Of a stretch of DNA of 64,000 nucleotides, positions 43,331 through 51,986 are shown piece after piece. Source of the DNA: Dyella flagellata (GTDB lineage: Bacteria > Pseudomonadota > Gammaproteobacteria > Xanthomonadales > Rhodanobacteraceae); assembly GCF_030160275.1 (NCBI RefSeq), contig NZ_BSOA01000015.1, positions 85,935 through 149,934 on the forward strand. Direction: 5' to 3'. The notes under the pieces were generated by a model that saw only the letters and a program-made list of their open reading frames with translations, made no database searches and was not told the origin of the DNA. How positions within the stretch are numbered: position 1 is the stretch's first letter; the number at the start of each line of letters is the position of its first letter. The translations under genes were made by a program, and so were the position numbers.

Positions 43331-45961
43331 TTGAACGCAATAACGCGCAATCTGTCCGCCGCAAGCAATGCCATCACGCGCTTTATTTTCGAACACATCG
43401 TGCTGGTGTTGATGGTGCTGGTCGTCACCGCCTCCGGGGTGACGTTTTGGTACATGAGCCATCTCCAGGAGAGGCTGGTCGCCACCCTGGCCAAACAGGG
43501 CTCGCAGCTGCAAACCAGGACGATTGCGCAAGTTCGCGCCCTCTACACTTCCAACGTCGTCGAACGTGTCCGCAACCATGGCATCCAGGTGATGCCCGAC
43601 TATCAGAAGCAGGACGCCGCCATTCCCTTGCCGGCAACCTTCACCATCGAGCTTGGCCAGCAGCTGGGTGCCAGCGGATCGGGCTTGAAGGTGCGCCTTT
43701 ACAGCGCTTACCCGTTCCCCTGGCGCAAGGATGGCGGTCCTCACGACGACTTCGAACGCGACGCGCTCAATTCTCTGCAGAAGAATCCCGACCAGCCGCA
43801 GAGTCGCTTTGATACCTATCAAGGCCAGTACGTATTTCGATACGCCGTGGCGGACCGCATGCTGCCGCAGTGCATCGGATGCCACAACTCCCGTCCGGAC
43901 AGCCCGAAAAAAGATTGGAAGGTGGGTGACGTGCGTGGCGTGCTGGAGGTCATTCGCCCGGTGTCTTCGCTGGCGACGGCTTCGCGGCAATCTCTGCAGC
44001 AGGCGTTCGGTTCGCTAGCGGTCGTAGCGCTAGCCGGGCTCGCCGCCATCGGCCTGGTGCTAGGCAAGCAGCGCCGCTATGCCAGCGGACTTGCCGATGA
44101 GATCAACGAAAGGCGGCGGGTCGAGGCCAACCTGGTCGAGAGTACAGCGCGCTTTTCAGCCATGAACGAAGCATCGCCACTGGGTACGTTCGTGACTGAC
44201 TCCAATGGCTTGTGCCTGCGCGTCAATCAAATGTATCAGGAGATCACCGGCTATTGCGATGAAGCCATGCGCGGCAAGCCGTGGAATTTCGGTATCCATC
44301 CTGGCGATCAGGCGCGGGTGCTGGACTTGTGGAACGAGATGCTGAAGAAGAACAGCAACTTTACCGTCGACTGCCATTTCCTTCGCCACGACGGTTCTAC
44401 CACCTGGGTAAGTTGCAAAGCCGCTGCCATGCGCAATGGCGAACAACTGCTCGGCTACGTCGGCACGCTGGAGGACATCAGCGAGCGCAAGCAAGTGGAA
44501 CGAATGAAGAACGAATTCATTTCCACCGTGAGCCATGAGCTGCGCACGCCGCTCACCTCCATCATGGGGTCGCTAGGTTTGCTGGCCGGCGGCGTAGGCG
44601 GTGTGCTTTCGGAGCAAACCAAGGCATTGGTCGACCTGGCCAGCAAAAACAGCGAGCGGCTGGTGCGGCTGATCAACGACATTCTCGATATCGAGAAGAT
44701 CGAAGCGGGGCATATGCAGTTCGACCTCAAGCCACACGAGTTGCAGCCGCTGGTGGAACAGGCGATGGCCGTCAATCGCGCTTACGCGGAGCAGCTTGGC
44801 GTAAGCTTCAAGCTCACTGAACCCATGCCCGGCATCTGGGTTCGCGTCGATGCCGATCGCCTGATGCAGGTCATGACCAACCTGATGGGTAATGCCGCCA
44901 AGTTTTCACCGCAAGGCGCCAGCGTGGATTTGCAGATCGGCCGGTATGACGACTTGATCCGCGTATCCGTAACCGACAAAGGGCCTGGCATCCCGGAGTC
45001 GTTCCGCCCCAAGGTCTTTCAAAAGTTCTCGCAGGCGGACTCTTCGGATACGCGCCCGAAGGGCGGCACGGGACTTGGATTGTCCATTTCCAAGGCGATC
45101 ATGGAAGCGATGGGCGGCAGCGTCGGCTTCGACACCAAGGAAGGGGAAGGCACGACCTTCCATTTTGATTTGCCCGAATGGACCGAAACCGTTCCAGCCA
45201 CTCCTCCGGAGCCTTTGAAAGCGACACCGCACCGGTTGAGAATCCTCGTCTGCGAGGACGATCGCGACGTGTCCACCTTGCTGTGCATGATGCTCGAACA
45301 AGCCGGCTATGAGGCGATACCCGCCTATGACGGCGCCATGGTGCGGCGATTGCTGGCCGAGGAACGCTTCGCGGCGATGACGCTGGACGTGCAGATGCCC
45401 GGTCTCGACGGCCGGACCTTTCTGCACGAAATGCATGCCGACCCTGCGCTCAAGGATCTTTGTGTGGTGGTGGTTTCCGGCCACCTGCGCAAGGTTCCTC
45501 GCCTCAACGAAGGCGATGAGCTTGGCGTCGTCGACTGGATCGCCAAGCCGATCGACCAGGGGCGCTTGCTCAGCGCGGTTCGCAACGGCATCGCCGGCAG
45601 CGCGGATGGAAAGAGCCGCGTACTGCATGTCGAAGACGATCCCGACCTTCGCAAGATCGTGGCTTCGCTGTGCGCCGATATGGCCGATTTCAGCAGCGCG
45701 GCCACCTTCCAGGAAGCGACGGTCTTGTTGTCGACCAGTCAATACGACCTGGTGGTATTGGACCTTACGTTGCCGGATCGCTCCGGCTGGGATTTGATTC
45801 CCTTCATCGAGCAGCTGGAGCCCCGGCCGCCGGTATTGGTCTTCTCGGCGAGCGAATTGCCCATCGCCGAATCCGGCCGTGTCGCCGCGGCGATGGTGAA
45901 GTCGCATGTCACCAATCCCGAATTGCTGGATGCCATCCAGTCCCTTACCCGCAAGCTCTAG
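43331..45961 (+). CDS. hybrid sensor histidine kinase with periplasmic c-type haem motif
   Basis: An 876-residue membrane sensor. TM1 is at residues 20-41. A periplasmic Tll0287-like (DUF3365) domain covers ~45-215 and ends with a covalent haem motif CIGCH at 181-185. TM2 is at ~226-245. Then follow a PAS domain (~275-385), HisKA with phospho-acceptor His402 (TVSHELRTPLTS), an HATPase with MTNLMGNAAKF, DKGPGIPES and GGTGLGLSIS, and two receivers: LVCEDDRDVS with acceptor Asp in MTLDVQMPGLDG, and LHVEDDPDLRK with LVVLDLTLPDRSG. It probably senses redox state, oxygen or nitric oxide through haem. The start is TTG with GGGGGAGG upstream. It is first of a three-gene signalling operon. Confidence 0.92.
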   Translation: MNAITRNLSAASNAITRFIFEHIVLVLMVLVVTASGVTFWYMSHLQERLVATLAKQGSQLQTRTIAQVRALYTSNVVERVRNHGIQVMPDYQKQDAAIPLPATFTIELGQQLGASGSGLKVRLYSAYPFPWRKDGGPHDDFERDALNSLQKNPDQPQSRFDTYQGQYVFRYAVADRMLPQCIGCHNSRPDSPKKDWKVGDVRGVLEVIRPVSSLATASRQSLQQAFGSLAVVALAGLAAIGLVLGKQRRYASGLADEINERRRVEANLVESTARFSAMNEASPLGTFVTDSNGLCLRVNQMYQEITGYCDEAMRGKPWNFGIHPGDQARVLDLWNEMLKKNSNFTVDCHFLRHDGSTTWVSCKAAAMRNGEQLLGYVGTLEDISERKQVERMKNEFISTVSHELRTPLTSIMGSLGLLAGGVGGVLSEQTKALVDLASKNSERLVRLINDILDIEKIEAGHMQFDLKPHELQPLVEQAMAVNRAYAEQLGVSFKLTEPMPGIWVRVDADRLMQVMTNLMGNAAKFSPQGASVDLQIGRYDDLIRVSVTDKGPGIPESFRPKVFQKFSQADSSDTRPKGGTGLGLSISKAIMEAMGGSVGFDTKEGEGTTFHFDLPEWTETVPATPPEPLKATPHRLRILVCEDDRDVSTLLCMMLEQAGYEAIPAYDGAMVRRLLAEERFAAMTLDVQMPGLDGRTFLHEMHADPALKDLCVVVVSGHLRKVPRLNEGDELGVVDWIAKPIDQGRLLSAVRNGIAGSADGKSRVLHVEDDPDLRKIVASLCADMADFSSAATFQEATVLLSTSQYDLVVLDLTLPDRSGWDLIPFIEQLEPRPPVLVFSASELPIAESGRVAAAMVKSHVTNPELLDAIQSLTRKL

Positions 45962-45976
45962 AGAGGGAGACAAGAC

Positions 45977-46369
45977 GTGGTCGTCAAATCCCTGGAACGT
46001 ATCCTCTACGTGGAGGATGAGCCCGATATACGGGCCGTAGCTCGCCTTGCACTGGAAGCCGTGGGCGGTTTCAACGTGTGCATCTGTGATTCGGGCAAGG
46101 CCGCGCTCGACGCTGTGCAGGCCTTCAGCCCCGACCTGATTCTGCTAGACGTGATGATGCCCGGCATGGATGGCCCTTCCACGCTCAGCGCGTTGCGCCA
46201 ATTGCCCGATCTCAAGGAAACACCCATCGTATTCATGACCGCCAAGGTGCAATCGGCCGAAGTGACACGCTACCGGCAGCAGGGTGCGATTGACGTGATT
46301 GCCAAGCCATTCGATCCGATGACGCTATCCACCACAGTGCGTGACATCTGGAACCGACACCGTGGTTGA
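45977..46369 (+). CDS. single-domain response regulator
   Basis: A 130-residue stand-alone receiver. Acidic pocket YVEDEPD (residues 11-17), phospho-acceptor Asp58 in LILLDVMMPGMDG, Thr in VFMTAK and Lys in VIAKPFDP. With no output domain it probably shuttles phosphate from the hybrid kinase to the Hpt domain of the next protein. It starts at GTG 45977, 15 bases after the kinase stop, and ends 7 bases before the next ATG. Confidence 0.92.
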   Translation: MVVKSLERILYVEDEPDIRAVARLALEAVGGFNVCICDSGKAALDAVQAFSPDLILLDVMMPGMDGPSTLSALRQLPDLKETPIVFMTAKVQSAEVTRYRQQGAIDVIAKPFDPMTLSTTVRDIWNRHRG

Positions 46370-46376
46370 GGTTGCC

Positions 46377-48032
46377 ATGAAAAACCTGCCGGACGTCACC
46401 GAACAATTGCGCCTGCTACGGGAGAACTACGCGCAGCAACTTCCCGCCAAACTTGCCCAGGTGGAAGACGCGTTTCGCCAGCGCGACGATTTGATCGAGC
46501 TGCCGAACCTGCGCCACCTGGCGCATAGCCTGGCCGGATCCGGGGCCACATTTGGCTACCCCGCTCTCTCCGTGGCGGCACGGCAACTTGAGACACTCGT
46601 GGATGCTGCCTTGTGCGACGGGCGACCTCTCACTCCCAAAGAAAGCGACTCCGCGGCCCAATTGATCGAAACGCTGGCCAGGGAAGCGCGCAACCCAATG
46701 GTTCCCGCTCCGGCTCCCATACTGCCTGCGAGCAACGTGCTGGAAACGGAGCGCAAGCTTATCTACCTGGTTGAGGATGACGCCTCCCTGGCGACCGATC
46801 TCAGCCTGCAGCTTGGCCACTTCGGCTACATCGTCAAGATCTTCGAGACGCCCACGCAGCTGCTCGAAACGCCGGTCGATCCCTTGCTGGCCGCGGTACT
46901 GATGGACATCGTGTTCCCGCAGGGCGATCTTGCCGGCCCGGAAGCGATCATCCAGCTGTCGGTTGCCAGGCAACTGCGCACACCCGTCATCTTCTTCTCT
47001 TCCCGCAACGACCTGACAGCGCGACTCGCTGCCGCCCGCGCGGGAGGCGCTACCTATATGGTGAAACCGATCGACGTCGGTGCACTGATCGCCCGGCTCG
47101 ACAATCTGGTCACCGACTTGCCGCCGGAGCCTTATCGGGTGCTGATCGTCGACGACAACGCCCCGTTGGCCAGCCACCATGCCGTCACCTTGCAATCGGT
47201 CGGCATCAGCACCGACATCGTGACCGATCCCATGAAAATCCTCGCCCACCTGGACGATTTCAAGCCGGACCTGGTGCTGATGGACATGTACATGCCCGGG
47301 TGCACGGGTGCGGAACTCGCTGCCGTCATCCGGCAGCTGGACAACTATGTGCTGGTACCGATCGTGTATCTGTCCACGGAAACCGATACCGATCGTCGAT
47401 TGATCGCCATGCAGCTGGGTGCGGACGACTTCCTCACCAAGCCGATTACGCCCGAGCACCTGGTCTCCGCCGTCTCTACCCGGCTACGGCGCTATCGCGT
47501 ACTGCGTTCCCACATCGAACAGGATAGTCTCACCGGTCTCCTCAACCACGCCGCGGCCAAGGATCGCCTTGCCACGGAAACCGCGAGGGCCATGCGTCAA
47601 CAAAGCTGTTTTTGCCTCGCCGCGCTCGACCTCGACCACTTCAAGAACGTCAACGATACCTACGGCCATTTGATCGGCGATGGCGTATTGAAGAATCTCG
47701 CCGAGCTGCTCAAGCGGCGCCTGCGCCGGACCGATATCGTCGGCCGCATCGGCGGTGAGGAGTTTGTCGTAATCCTGCCGGATACCGACACCCAACAGGC
47801 CCTTCACCTGATGAACGAACTGCGCGAAGCGTTTTCCCTGGTACGCCAGCGCGCCAGCAGCGATCTCACTTTCACCACGACTTTCAGCTGCGGCATTGCG
47901 GAGTATCGGCTGGGCGCCAACGCGAACGATATTCACCGGCTCGCGGACCAAGCGCTCTATCAAGCCAAGCTGGCGGGTCGCAACCGGGTGATGTTGGCGG
48001 ACTCCGATGAGTGGAGAGAGGACGACGACTGA
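46377..48032 (+). CDS. Hpt-REC-REC-GGDEF diguanylate cyclase
   Basis: A 551-residue protein. The Hpt domain covers residues 1-110 with phospho-His50 in HLAHSLAGSGATFG. REC1 (~130-250) starts IYLVEDDAS but lacks a standard acceptor loop: the expected site reads VLMDIVFPQGD. REC2 (~255-375) has LIVDDNAPLA and VLMDMYMPGCTG. The GGDEF domain (~385-545) carries GGEEF preceded by RRTD, an RxxD product-inhibition I-site, so it should make c-di-GMP and be feedback-regulated. It is the output of the haem-kinase phosphorelay. ATG 46377 has GAGG upstream. Confidence 0.92.
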   Translation: MKNLPDVTEQLRLLRENYAQQLPAKLAQVEDAFRQRDDLIELPNLRHLAHSLAGSGATFGYPALSVAARQLETLVDAALCDGRPLTPKESDSAAQLIETLAREARNPMVPAPAPILPASNVLETERKLIYLVEDDASLATDLSLQLGHFGYIVKIFETPTQLLETPVDPLLAAVLMDIVFPQGDLAGPEAIIQLSVARQLRTPVIFFSSRNDLTARLAAARAGGATYMVKPIDVGALIARLDNLVTDLPPEPYRVLIVDDNAPLASHHAVTLQSVGISTDIVTDPMKILAHLDDFKPDLVLMDMYMPGCTGAELAAVIRQLDNYVLVPIVYLSTETDTDRRLIAMQLGADDFLTKPITPEHLVSAVSTRLRRYRVLRSHIEQDSLTGLLNHAAAKDRLATETARAMRQQSCFCLAALDLDHFKNVNDTYGHLIGDGVLKNLAELLKRRLRRTDIVGRIGGEEFVVILPDTDTQQALHLMNELREAFSLVRQRASSDLTFTTTFSCGIAEYRLGANANDIHRLADQALYQAKLAGRNRVMLADSDEWREDDD

Positions 48033-48068
48033 GTCATGAATGATTCGGCGCCTACTCGAATCCTTGCA

Positions 48069-48149
48069 ACGCGTAGGCTGGGATGACAATCCCAGCATCG
48101 TGAGGCTGCAAGCATGGCAATGCTGGGATTGCCATACCAGCCTACGCGT
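48069..48149. repeat. dispersed two-arm repeat, copy 7
   Basis: Arms ACGCGTAGGCTGGGATGACA and GGGATTGCCATACCAGCCTA with a divergent spacer (GAGGCTGCAAGCATGGCAA). It sits between convergent genes, after the signalling operon. Confidence 0.9.
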
Positions 48150-48163
48150 TCGGGCCATCGACT

Positions 48164-49084
48164 CTATTTGGGCAGCGACGCCAACCATTTCAGCACGGCA
48201 CGCGAAAGCTCAATGCGCTTATCCGAATAGACATGGTCGGTGGGCAAGTGCACGGTGGTGACCTGTGTATTGCCGGCATGCCGAAGTGCAACAGCAAAAG
48301 CATCATTGTCGCTCGCCATACCGTCGTCCGATGTGACGATCAGCGCCGGGCGGCTCTTGAGCGCACCCACCTTTGACTGCAATGCCCAAGCTGACGCGTG
48401 ATCCGCCAGGTCATTGGCGAGTCCGTCCGCCGTGCATCCGCTGAGCGGGGCTAGTCCCACCGAGGCCAGTCCTGCGCTCATATCGTGCAAGGCTATTTGT
48501 CGAGACTCTTGTCTCGCCAACTGCTCGAACGTACCACTCATGTCGGCCGCCGATATCAACGCCATCCCCTTTACGCCGGAATCCGCCGCAGCTGCCTGCA
48601 CGGCCATGAAGCCGCCCATGCTGTGCCCTACAAGGACGATACGCTTTGGATCCAGCCGCAGTCGCGCGGCATTTGCGGGTTGTCGCACGTAGGCGAGCAC
48701 CGCTGCGGTGTCTTCGATGCCATGCGAGAACGAAAAATTTCCCGGCGAGCCCCAGGAGCCGCGGTAGTCGAAATACACCACGTCCCAGCCCGCGCGGCGG
48801 ATATCCTGGGCCAGGTCCAGGTTGCGCTCATAGCCCGGAATGCCGTGCAGAAGCACCACCGCCGGATGGGGTCCAGCTCCTGCCGCGACGTAGGCCAAAG
48901 CGCTTATTTGCGCCCCGTGACTGGGGATCTGCATGGGTTCCATGGAAGCCCGGGGCTTGTTGGGGACACTCGCTTTAGCAACATTGCCGTCTGTTGCAGT
49001 TTGTCCGAACGCACTGACAGGAACCGGGGCAAGGCAGGCGTACCAACAAGCTGCCAGGAACGCGGATGTTGCGCGGATCTTCAT
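48164..49084 (-). CDS. exported alpha/beta hydrolase
   Basis: A 306-residue hydrolase with a signal peptide (residues 1-28). Oxyanion motif VVLLHGIPGYER near 77, DYRGSWGSPG near 106, nucleophile Ser155 in LVGHSMGGFM, an acid in VTSDDGMAS and base His in LPTDHVYSD. It resembles dienelactone-hydrolase or acyl-peptidase-like esterases. GGGAAC lies upstream of the ATG. The long frame upstream overlaps the GNAT gene and is not coding. Confidence 0.85.
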   Translation of the reverse strand: MKIRATSAFLAACWYACLAPVPVSAFGQTATDGNVAKASVPNKPRASMEPMQIPSHGAQISALAYVAAGAGPHPAVVLLHGIPGYERNLDLAQDIRRAGWDVVYFDYRGSWGSPGNFSFSHGIEDTAAVLAYVRQPANAARLRLDPKRIVLVGHSMGGFMAVQAAAADSGVKGMALISAADMSGTFEQLARQESRQIALHDMSAGLASVGLAPLSGCTADGLANDLADHASAWALQSKVGALKSRPALIVTSDDGMASDNDAFAVALRHAGNTQVTTVHLPTDHVYSDKRIELSRAVLKWLASLPK

Positions 49085-49140
49085 GTAGTTCCCACTGATC
49101 GAATGGTCAGACTGCTGAGAATTGGAATGCTGTATTGGGT

Positions 49141-49683
49141 TTAATAACGATCGCTCTGGATGAGGCCATACAGGACGGTATCCGCGACCTCTCCTCCAAT
49201 CAGCCATCGCTCGCGCAGATAGCCTTCGCGCCTGAATCCAAGCCGCTCGATCAGCTGGATCGAAGGCAGGTTGCGCGGATCGATGTCGGCTTCGATCCTG
49301 TGCAGCCCCGCTTGCTTGAACCCATGTTCGATGAGCGCGTCGGCCGCCTCCGCCATGTAGCCCTTTCCCCAGTATTTGCGTCCGAGGCAGTAGCCGATCT
49401 CCGCGCGCCGGGAGAGCGAAACCCCGTTGAACAACCCACAATCGCCAATCACTTCGCCCGTGTCTCTCGATTCGATCACGCAAGTCACGCTATGGCCGTT
49501 ACTCGACGACTGCAATTTGTCGGTAATGCGAGCGTGAGCCTGCTCGATATCCTGCATGGGCGGAAACGAAAAGTAGCGCACCGTCTCAGGATCGGACCAC
49601 ATTTCGAAAAAGGCGGATGCGTCCTCCTTGCGTAGAGGGCGGAGTCGTAGGCGCTTGGTGTCGATGGTGACAGGTTCAAACAT
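49141..49683 (-). CDS. GNAT N-acetyltransferase, RimJ/RimL type
   Basis: A 180-residue acetyltransferase of the Acetyltransf_3 group. ITKRLRLRPLRKED-like opening (TKRLRLRPLRKEDASAFFEM), the acetyl-CoA loop EIGYCLGRKYWGKGYMAEAA near residue 95, and the closing NLPSIQLIERLGFRREGYLR. It should acetylate an amino group of a protein N-terminus or small molecule. It precedes the hydrolase gene by 56 bases on the same strand. Confidence 0.9.
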   Translation of the reverse strand: MFEPVTIDTKRLRLRPLRKEDASAFFEMWSDPETVRYFSFPPMQDIEQAHARITDKLQSSSNGHSVTCVIESRDTGEVIGDCGLFNGVSLSRRAEIGYCLGRKYWGKGYMAEAADALIEHGFKQAGLHRIEADIDPRNLPSIQLIERLGFRREGYLRERWLIGGEVADTVLYGLIQSDRY

Positions 49684-49773
49684 ATCTTTGCCTGATTTCG
49701 GGGCGTTTTAAATTGGGCCGGAAGCAAACATTCTCTGATTGCCACCGCAAGATACAGTCGGCCGCCAGTCGCT

Positions 49774-50244
49774 CTATGCTTCATGCCAACGCCGGATGTC
49801 CAAAAGGAACGCTTCCCGGGCAGACTGGCTTTGAAACGCCCGCATGGGAATCAGCAAGGCGTTACCCGAAGCGCTGACGATGGATATGACCTCGTCGTTG
49901 CTCTGAACCGATGCGACCGCTTTCCATGTTCGTGAACCGTATTTTTTGGCAATGCGTGATGACCATCCTTCAGGCCCCACCTCCAGTACACGTTCCTGGC
50001 TCTTGAATGCGATCTGCGGCCACGCAGCCATCAGGACGATAACCATAGGCGCAATCCACGCGAATCGAAGCAAGCAAACAGCAAATCCAAATCGTTCGCC
50101 TGAGCTTGCCAATGTTTCCAAAGTTACGGCTGCGGCAATGAGCAGATTCCACCACCAATACTTGGATCGCCAGGCACGCCAATACCACCGCCAGACTTCC
50201 ATGCGGCTTGACCGGTAACGAAGGGAGTAGCTCTGCTCTTCCAT
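49774..50244 (-). CDS. YcxB-like membrane protein
   Basis: A 156-residue protein with two hydrophobic segments near residues 30-45 and 55-75, followed by a soluble beta-rich C-terminal domain (QERVLEVGPEGWSSRIAKKY, WKAVASVQSNDEVISIVSAS) and the ending IPMRAFQSQSAREAFLLDI typical of YcxB-like proteins. Function unknown. ATG 50244 follows AAGAAG; the frame to 50379 is not conserved-looking. Confidence 0.7.
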   Translation of the reverse strand: MEEQSYSLRYRSSRMEVWRWYWRAWRSKYWWWNLLIAAAVTLETLASSGERFGFAVCLLRFAWIAPMVIVLMAAWPQIAFKSQERVLEVGPEGWSSRIAKKYGSRTWKAVASVQSNDEVISIVSASGNALLIPMRAFQSQSAREAFLLDIRRWHEA

Positions 50245-50346
50245 AATCTTCTTGTCCCATTCCTGATTTTGGCGTGCGCCGGGGCTTCCGCCTTGGATCG
50301 ACAGCGAACAATGGCAGCCAGGCCAGTCTAACTGCACGGGCGCAGC

Positions 50347-50526
50347 TTGTAGTCCTATTCCTACAAAGCGTCGGGTCACCCCCTGAATTGCAGCGCCTCT
50401 CTTCCAGGGGCAATCTTATGCGCGCCGGGCAGCCCTTCCTCTGCGAGCCCGGCGGTTAGCACCCCTAAGCTTCATCACCCCCCTAGGGATGAAGCAACTG
50501 GCCCCCGCAAGGGGGCCTTTCTATTT
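50347..50526 (+). ncRNA. candidate structured small RNA or leader ending in a terminator
   Basis: A 180-base stretch without a gene holds five consecutive perfect hairpins on the plus strand: TTGTAG/CTACAA (50347-50366), CCCCTG/CAGGGG (50380-50410), CGCCGGGC/GCCCGGCG (50423-50454), GCTTCATC/GATGAAGC (50469-50495) and the terminator GGCCCCC-GCAA-GGGGGCC (50500-50517) followed by TTTCTATTT. No plus-strand protein gene lies upstream. It may be an independent sRNA or an attenuated leader of the AIM24-family gene 190 bases downstream. The family is unknown to me and the 5' end is a guess. Confidence 0.45.
50500..50526 (+). terminator. rho-independent terminator
   Basis: A perfect 7-bp GGCCCCC/GGGGGCC stem with a GCAA tetraloop followed by TTTCTATTT. 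Orientation is plus only; on the minus strand there is no U-tract. No plus-strand coding gene ends before it. Confidence 0.8.
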
Positions 50527-50715
50527 GCGCGCGCGGCACTCGGTTTCGCGACTCCAAGTCTTCGCCGCCGTTTCGATCGCTGGCTTAAGGATGGCGATCT
50601 CCTATCCTCTGCATGATGGCACTCGCCCAAGGGAGCTTGTTCGGCAAGAATGGATGCACAGCAAGACCCTGCCGGCGTACCCGGCAGATACATATCCATG
50701 TAGGGGAACAATGCA

Positions 50716-51516
50716 ATGAAGACTCGTACGGTGGGAACGACCTTGCCGGTCCTGGAAGTGGGCCTGGAGCAGGGTGACAGAATCATTTCAGAGCCGGGCC
50801 GGTTTTCCTGGATGACCCGCAATGTCGTGCTGCAGACTTCGGCGCGCACCGCAGGTGCGAAAGGCTTTCTCGGCGTGGTCGGGCGCGCCTTGTCGGGCGG
50901 CGGCCTGTTCATGAACGAATACGAGACTTCGGGCTCGCCGGGCATGGTTGCCTTCGCGGCGAAAGTGCCCGGATCGATCGTGGAAGTACAGGTGAACGCC
51001 GGGCAGACCTATTACATCCATCGCCATGGCTTTCTATGCGGCACGGAAGGCGTGGAGCTGGCGATCGGCTTCCAGCGCTCGCTCGGTGCCGGCATCTTCG
51101 GTGGCGAAGGCTTCGTGCTGCAAAAGCTCACCGGCAACGCCCGGGCCTGGGTGGAGCTGGGCGGCGAAATCGTCAACTACACGCTGGCCCCCGGCGAAAC
51201 GCTGCAGGTGCACCCCGGGCACATCGGCATGTTCGAAGGCTCGGTGAACTTCGAAATCACCCTGCTGCCCGGCTTGAAGAACAAGCTGTTCGGCGGGGAT
51301 GGCCTGTTCATCGCGAACCTCACCGGACCGGGCCAGATCTGGCTACAGACCCTTACCATGCCGAACCTGGCACACTCGCTGGAACCTTATCTTGCACGTG
51401 AGGCAGGGTCGAGTTCGCCCATTATCGGCGGCGACTCCGGCAATTCGATCGGCGGAGCCATTGCCGGCGGCGTGATCGGTTCGGTGCTCGGCGGGCTGTT
51501 CGGCAAGGACGACTAG
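50716..51516 (+). CDS. AIM24 family (TIGR00266-like) protein
   Basis: A 266-residue beta-rich protein of the AIM24 family, with pseudo-symmetric beta-helix repeats (GSIVEVQVNAGQTYYIHRHG, RAWVELGGEIVNYTLAPGET, QVHPGHIGMFEGSVNFEIT). Three GG-phi-F turns recur (SGGGLFM, FGGEGFV, FGGDGLF). The C-terminus is a glycine-zipper-like stretch (GGAIAGGVIGSVLGGLFG) that could insert in a membrane. The bacterial role is unclear. ATG 50716 has GGGGAA about 9 bases upstream. A hairpin terminator lies past its end. Confidence 0.85.
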   Translation: MKTRTVGTTLPVLEVGLEQGDRIISEPGRFSWMTRNVVLQTSARTAGAKGFLGVVGRALSGGGLFMNEYETSGSPGMVAFAAKVPGSIVEVQVNAGQTYYIHRHGFLCGTEGVELAIGFQRSLGAGIFGGEGFVLQKLTGNARAWVELGGEIVNYTLAPGETLQVHPGHIGMFEGSVNFEITLLPGLKNKLFGGDGLFIANLTGPGQIWLQTLTMPNLAHSLEPYLAREAGSSSPIIGGDSGNSIGGAIAGGVIGSVLGGLFGKDD

Positions 51517-51542
51517 CCGCTCGTTCCGTTCCGCCGATCCGC

Positions 51543-51576
51543 AAAAAAAGGGAAGCCCGGCACCAGGCCGGGCTTC
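51543..51576 (-). terminator. rho-independent terminator (minus strand)
   Basis: GAAGCCCGGC and GCCGGGCTTC pair in a 10-bp stem with loop ACCAG. On the minus strand it is followed by CCTTTTTTT, a good U-tract; on the plus strand the hairpin alone may also slow the AIM24 transcript. It would stop minus-strand transcripts coming from 51987 onward. Confidence 0.75.
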
Positions 51577-51614
51577 ATGCTTGGTGGCTCGCCTTGATGC
51601 CCGAGGGTGGTGTA

Positions 51615-51950
51615 GTGAAGAATGAAAGTGACGAAGCGCCAAAGCCGCTGGACAAACTATGGGGCACGATCAACGACGGACTGATCCTCGTTGCCGTCTT
51701 GGGTGTCTTCGTACTGATCTTGATAGCGCAGATCTCAGGAGGCGGGCACACTCCTCCACCCAAACTGGCTTTCGCGCTCTTGGGCATCATGCTCGCCTCC
51801 TGGGTTGGGCGCGGCGTCTACAGTGGCCAGATAAATGTCAGGGGCACCATGCTTTCGCGAGCAAGGAATCCAGTGCTGTTTTGGCTGATCGTGATTCCCT
51901 TCGGCTGCTTCAGCCTGGCGTGCTTTTTCTATCTTCTCGGTTCGCACTAA
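51615..51950 (+). CDS. small membrane protein
   Basis: A 111-residue protein with a charged N-terminus (KNESDEAPKPLDKLW) and three hydrophobic segments (about 24-42, 53-70 and 85-107). The start is GTG 51615 with GAGGG upstream, or ATG 51597. Unknown function. It is convergent with the 51987-55628 operon. Confidence 0.55.
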   Translation: MKNESDEAPKPLDKLWGTINDGLILVAVLGVFVLILIAQISGGGHTPPPKLAFALLGIMLASWVGRGVYSGQINVRGTMLSRARNPVLFWLIVIPFGCFSLACFFYLLGSH

Positions 51951-51986
51951 GGTGATTCGGCCGGCGAGGCTGCCGCCGGATTGAGC

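Noticed and set aside
9739-48149. CRISPR-like interpretation of the dispersed repeat
   Set aside because: Copies are single, far apart, and each is internally symmetric; there are no regular spacers and no cas genes.
48164-49483. Long form (439 residues) of the hydrolase at 48164
   Set aside because: The upstream part overlaps the GNAT gene and is Arg-rich noise; the signal peptide begins at 49084 with a good ribosome site.
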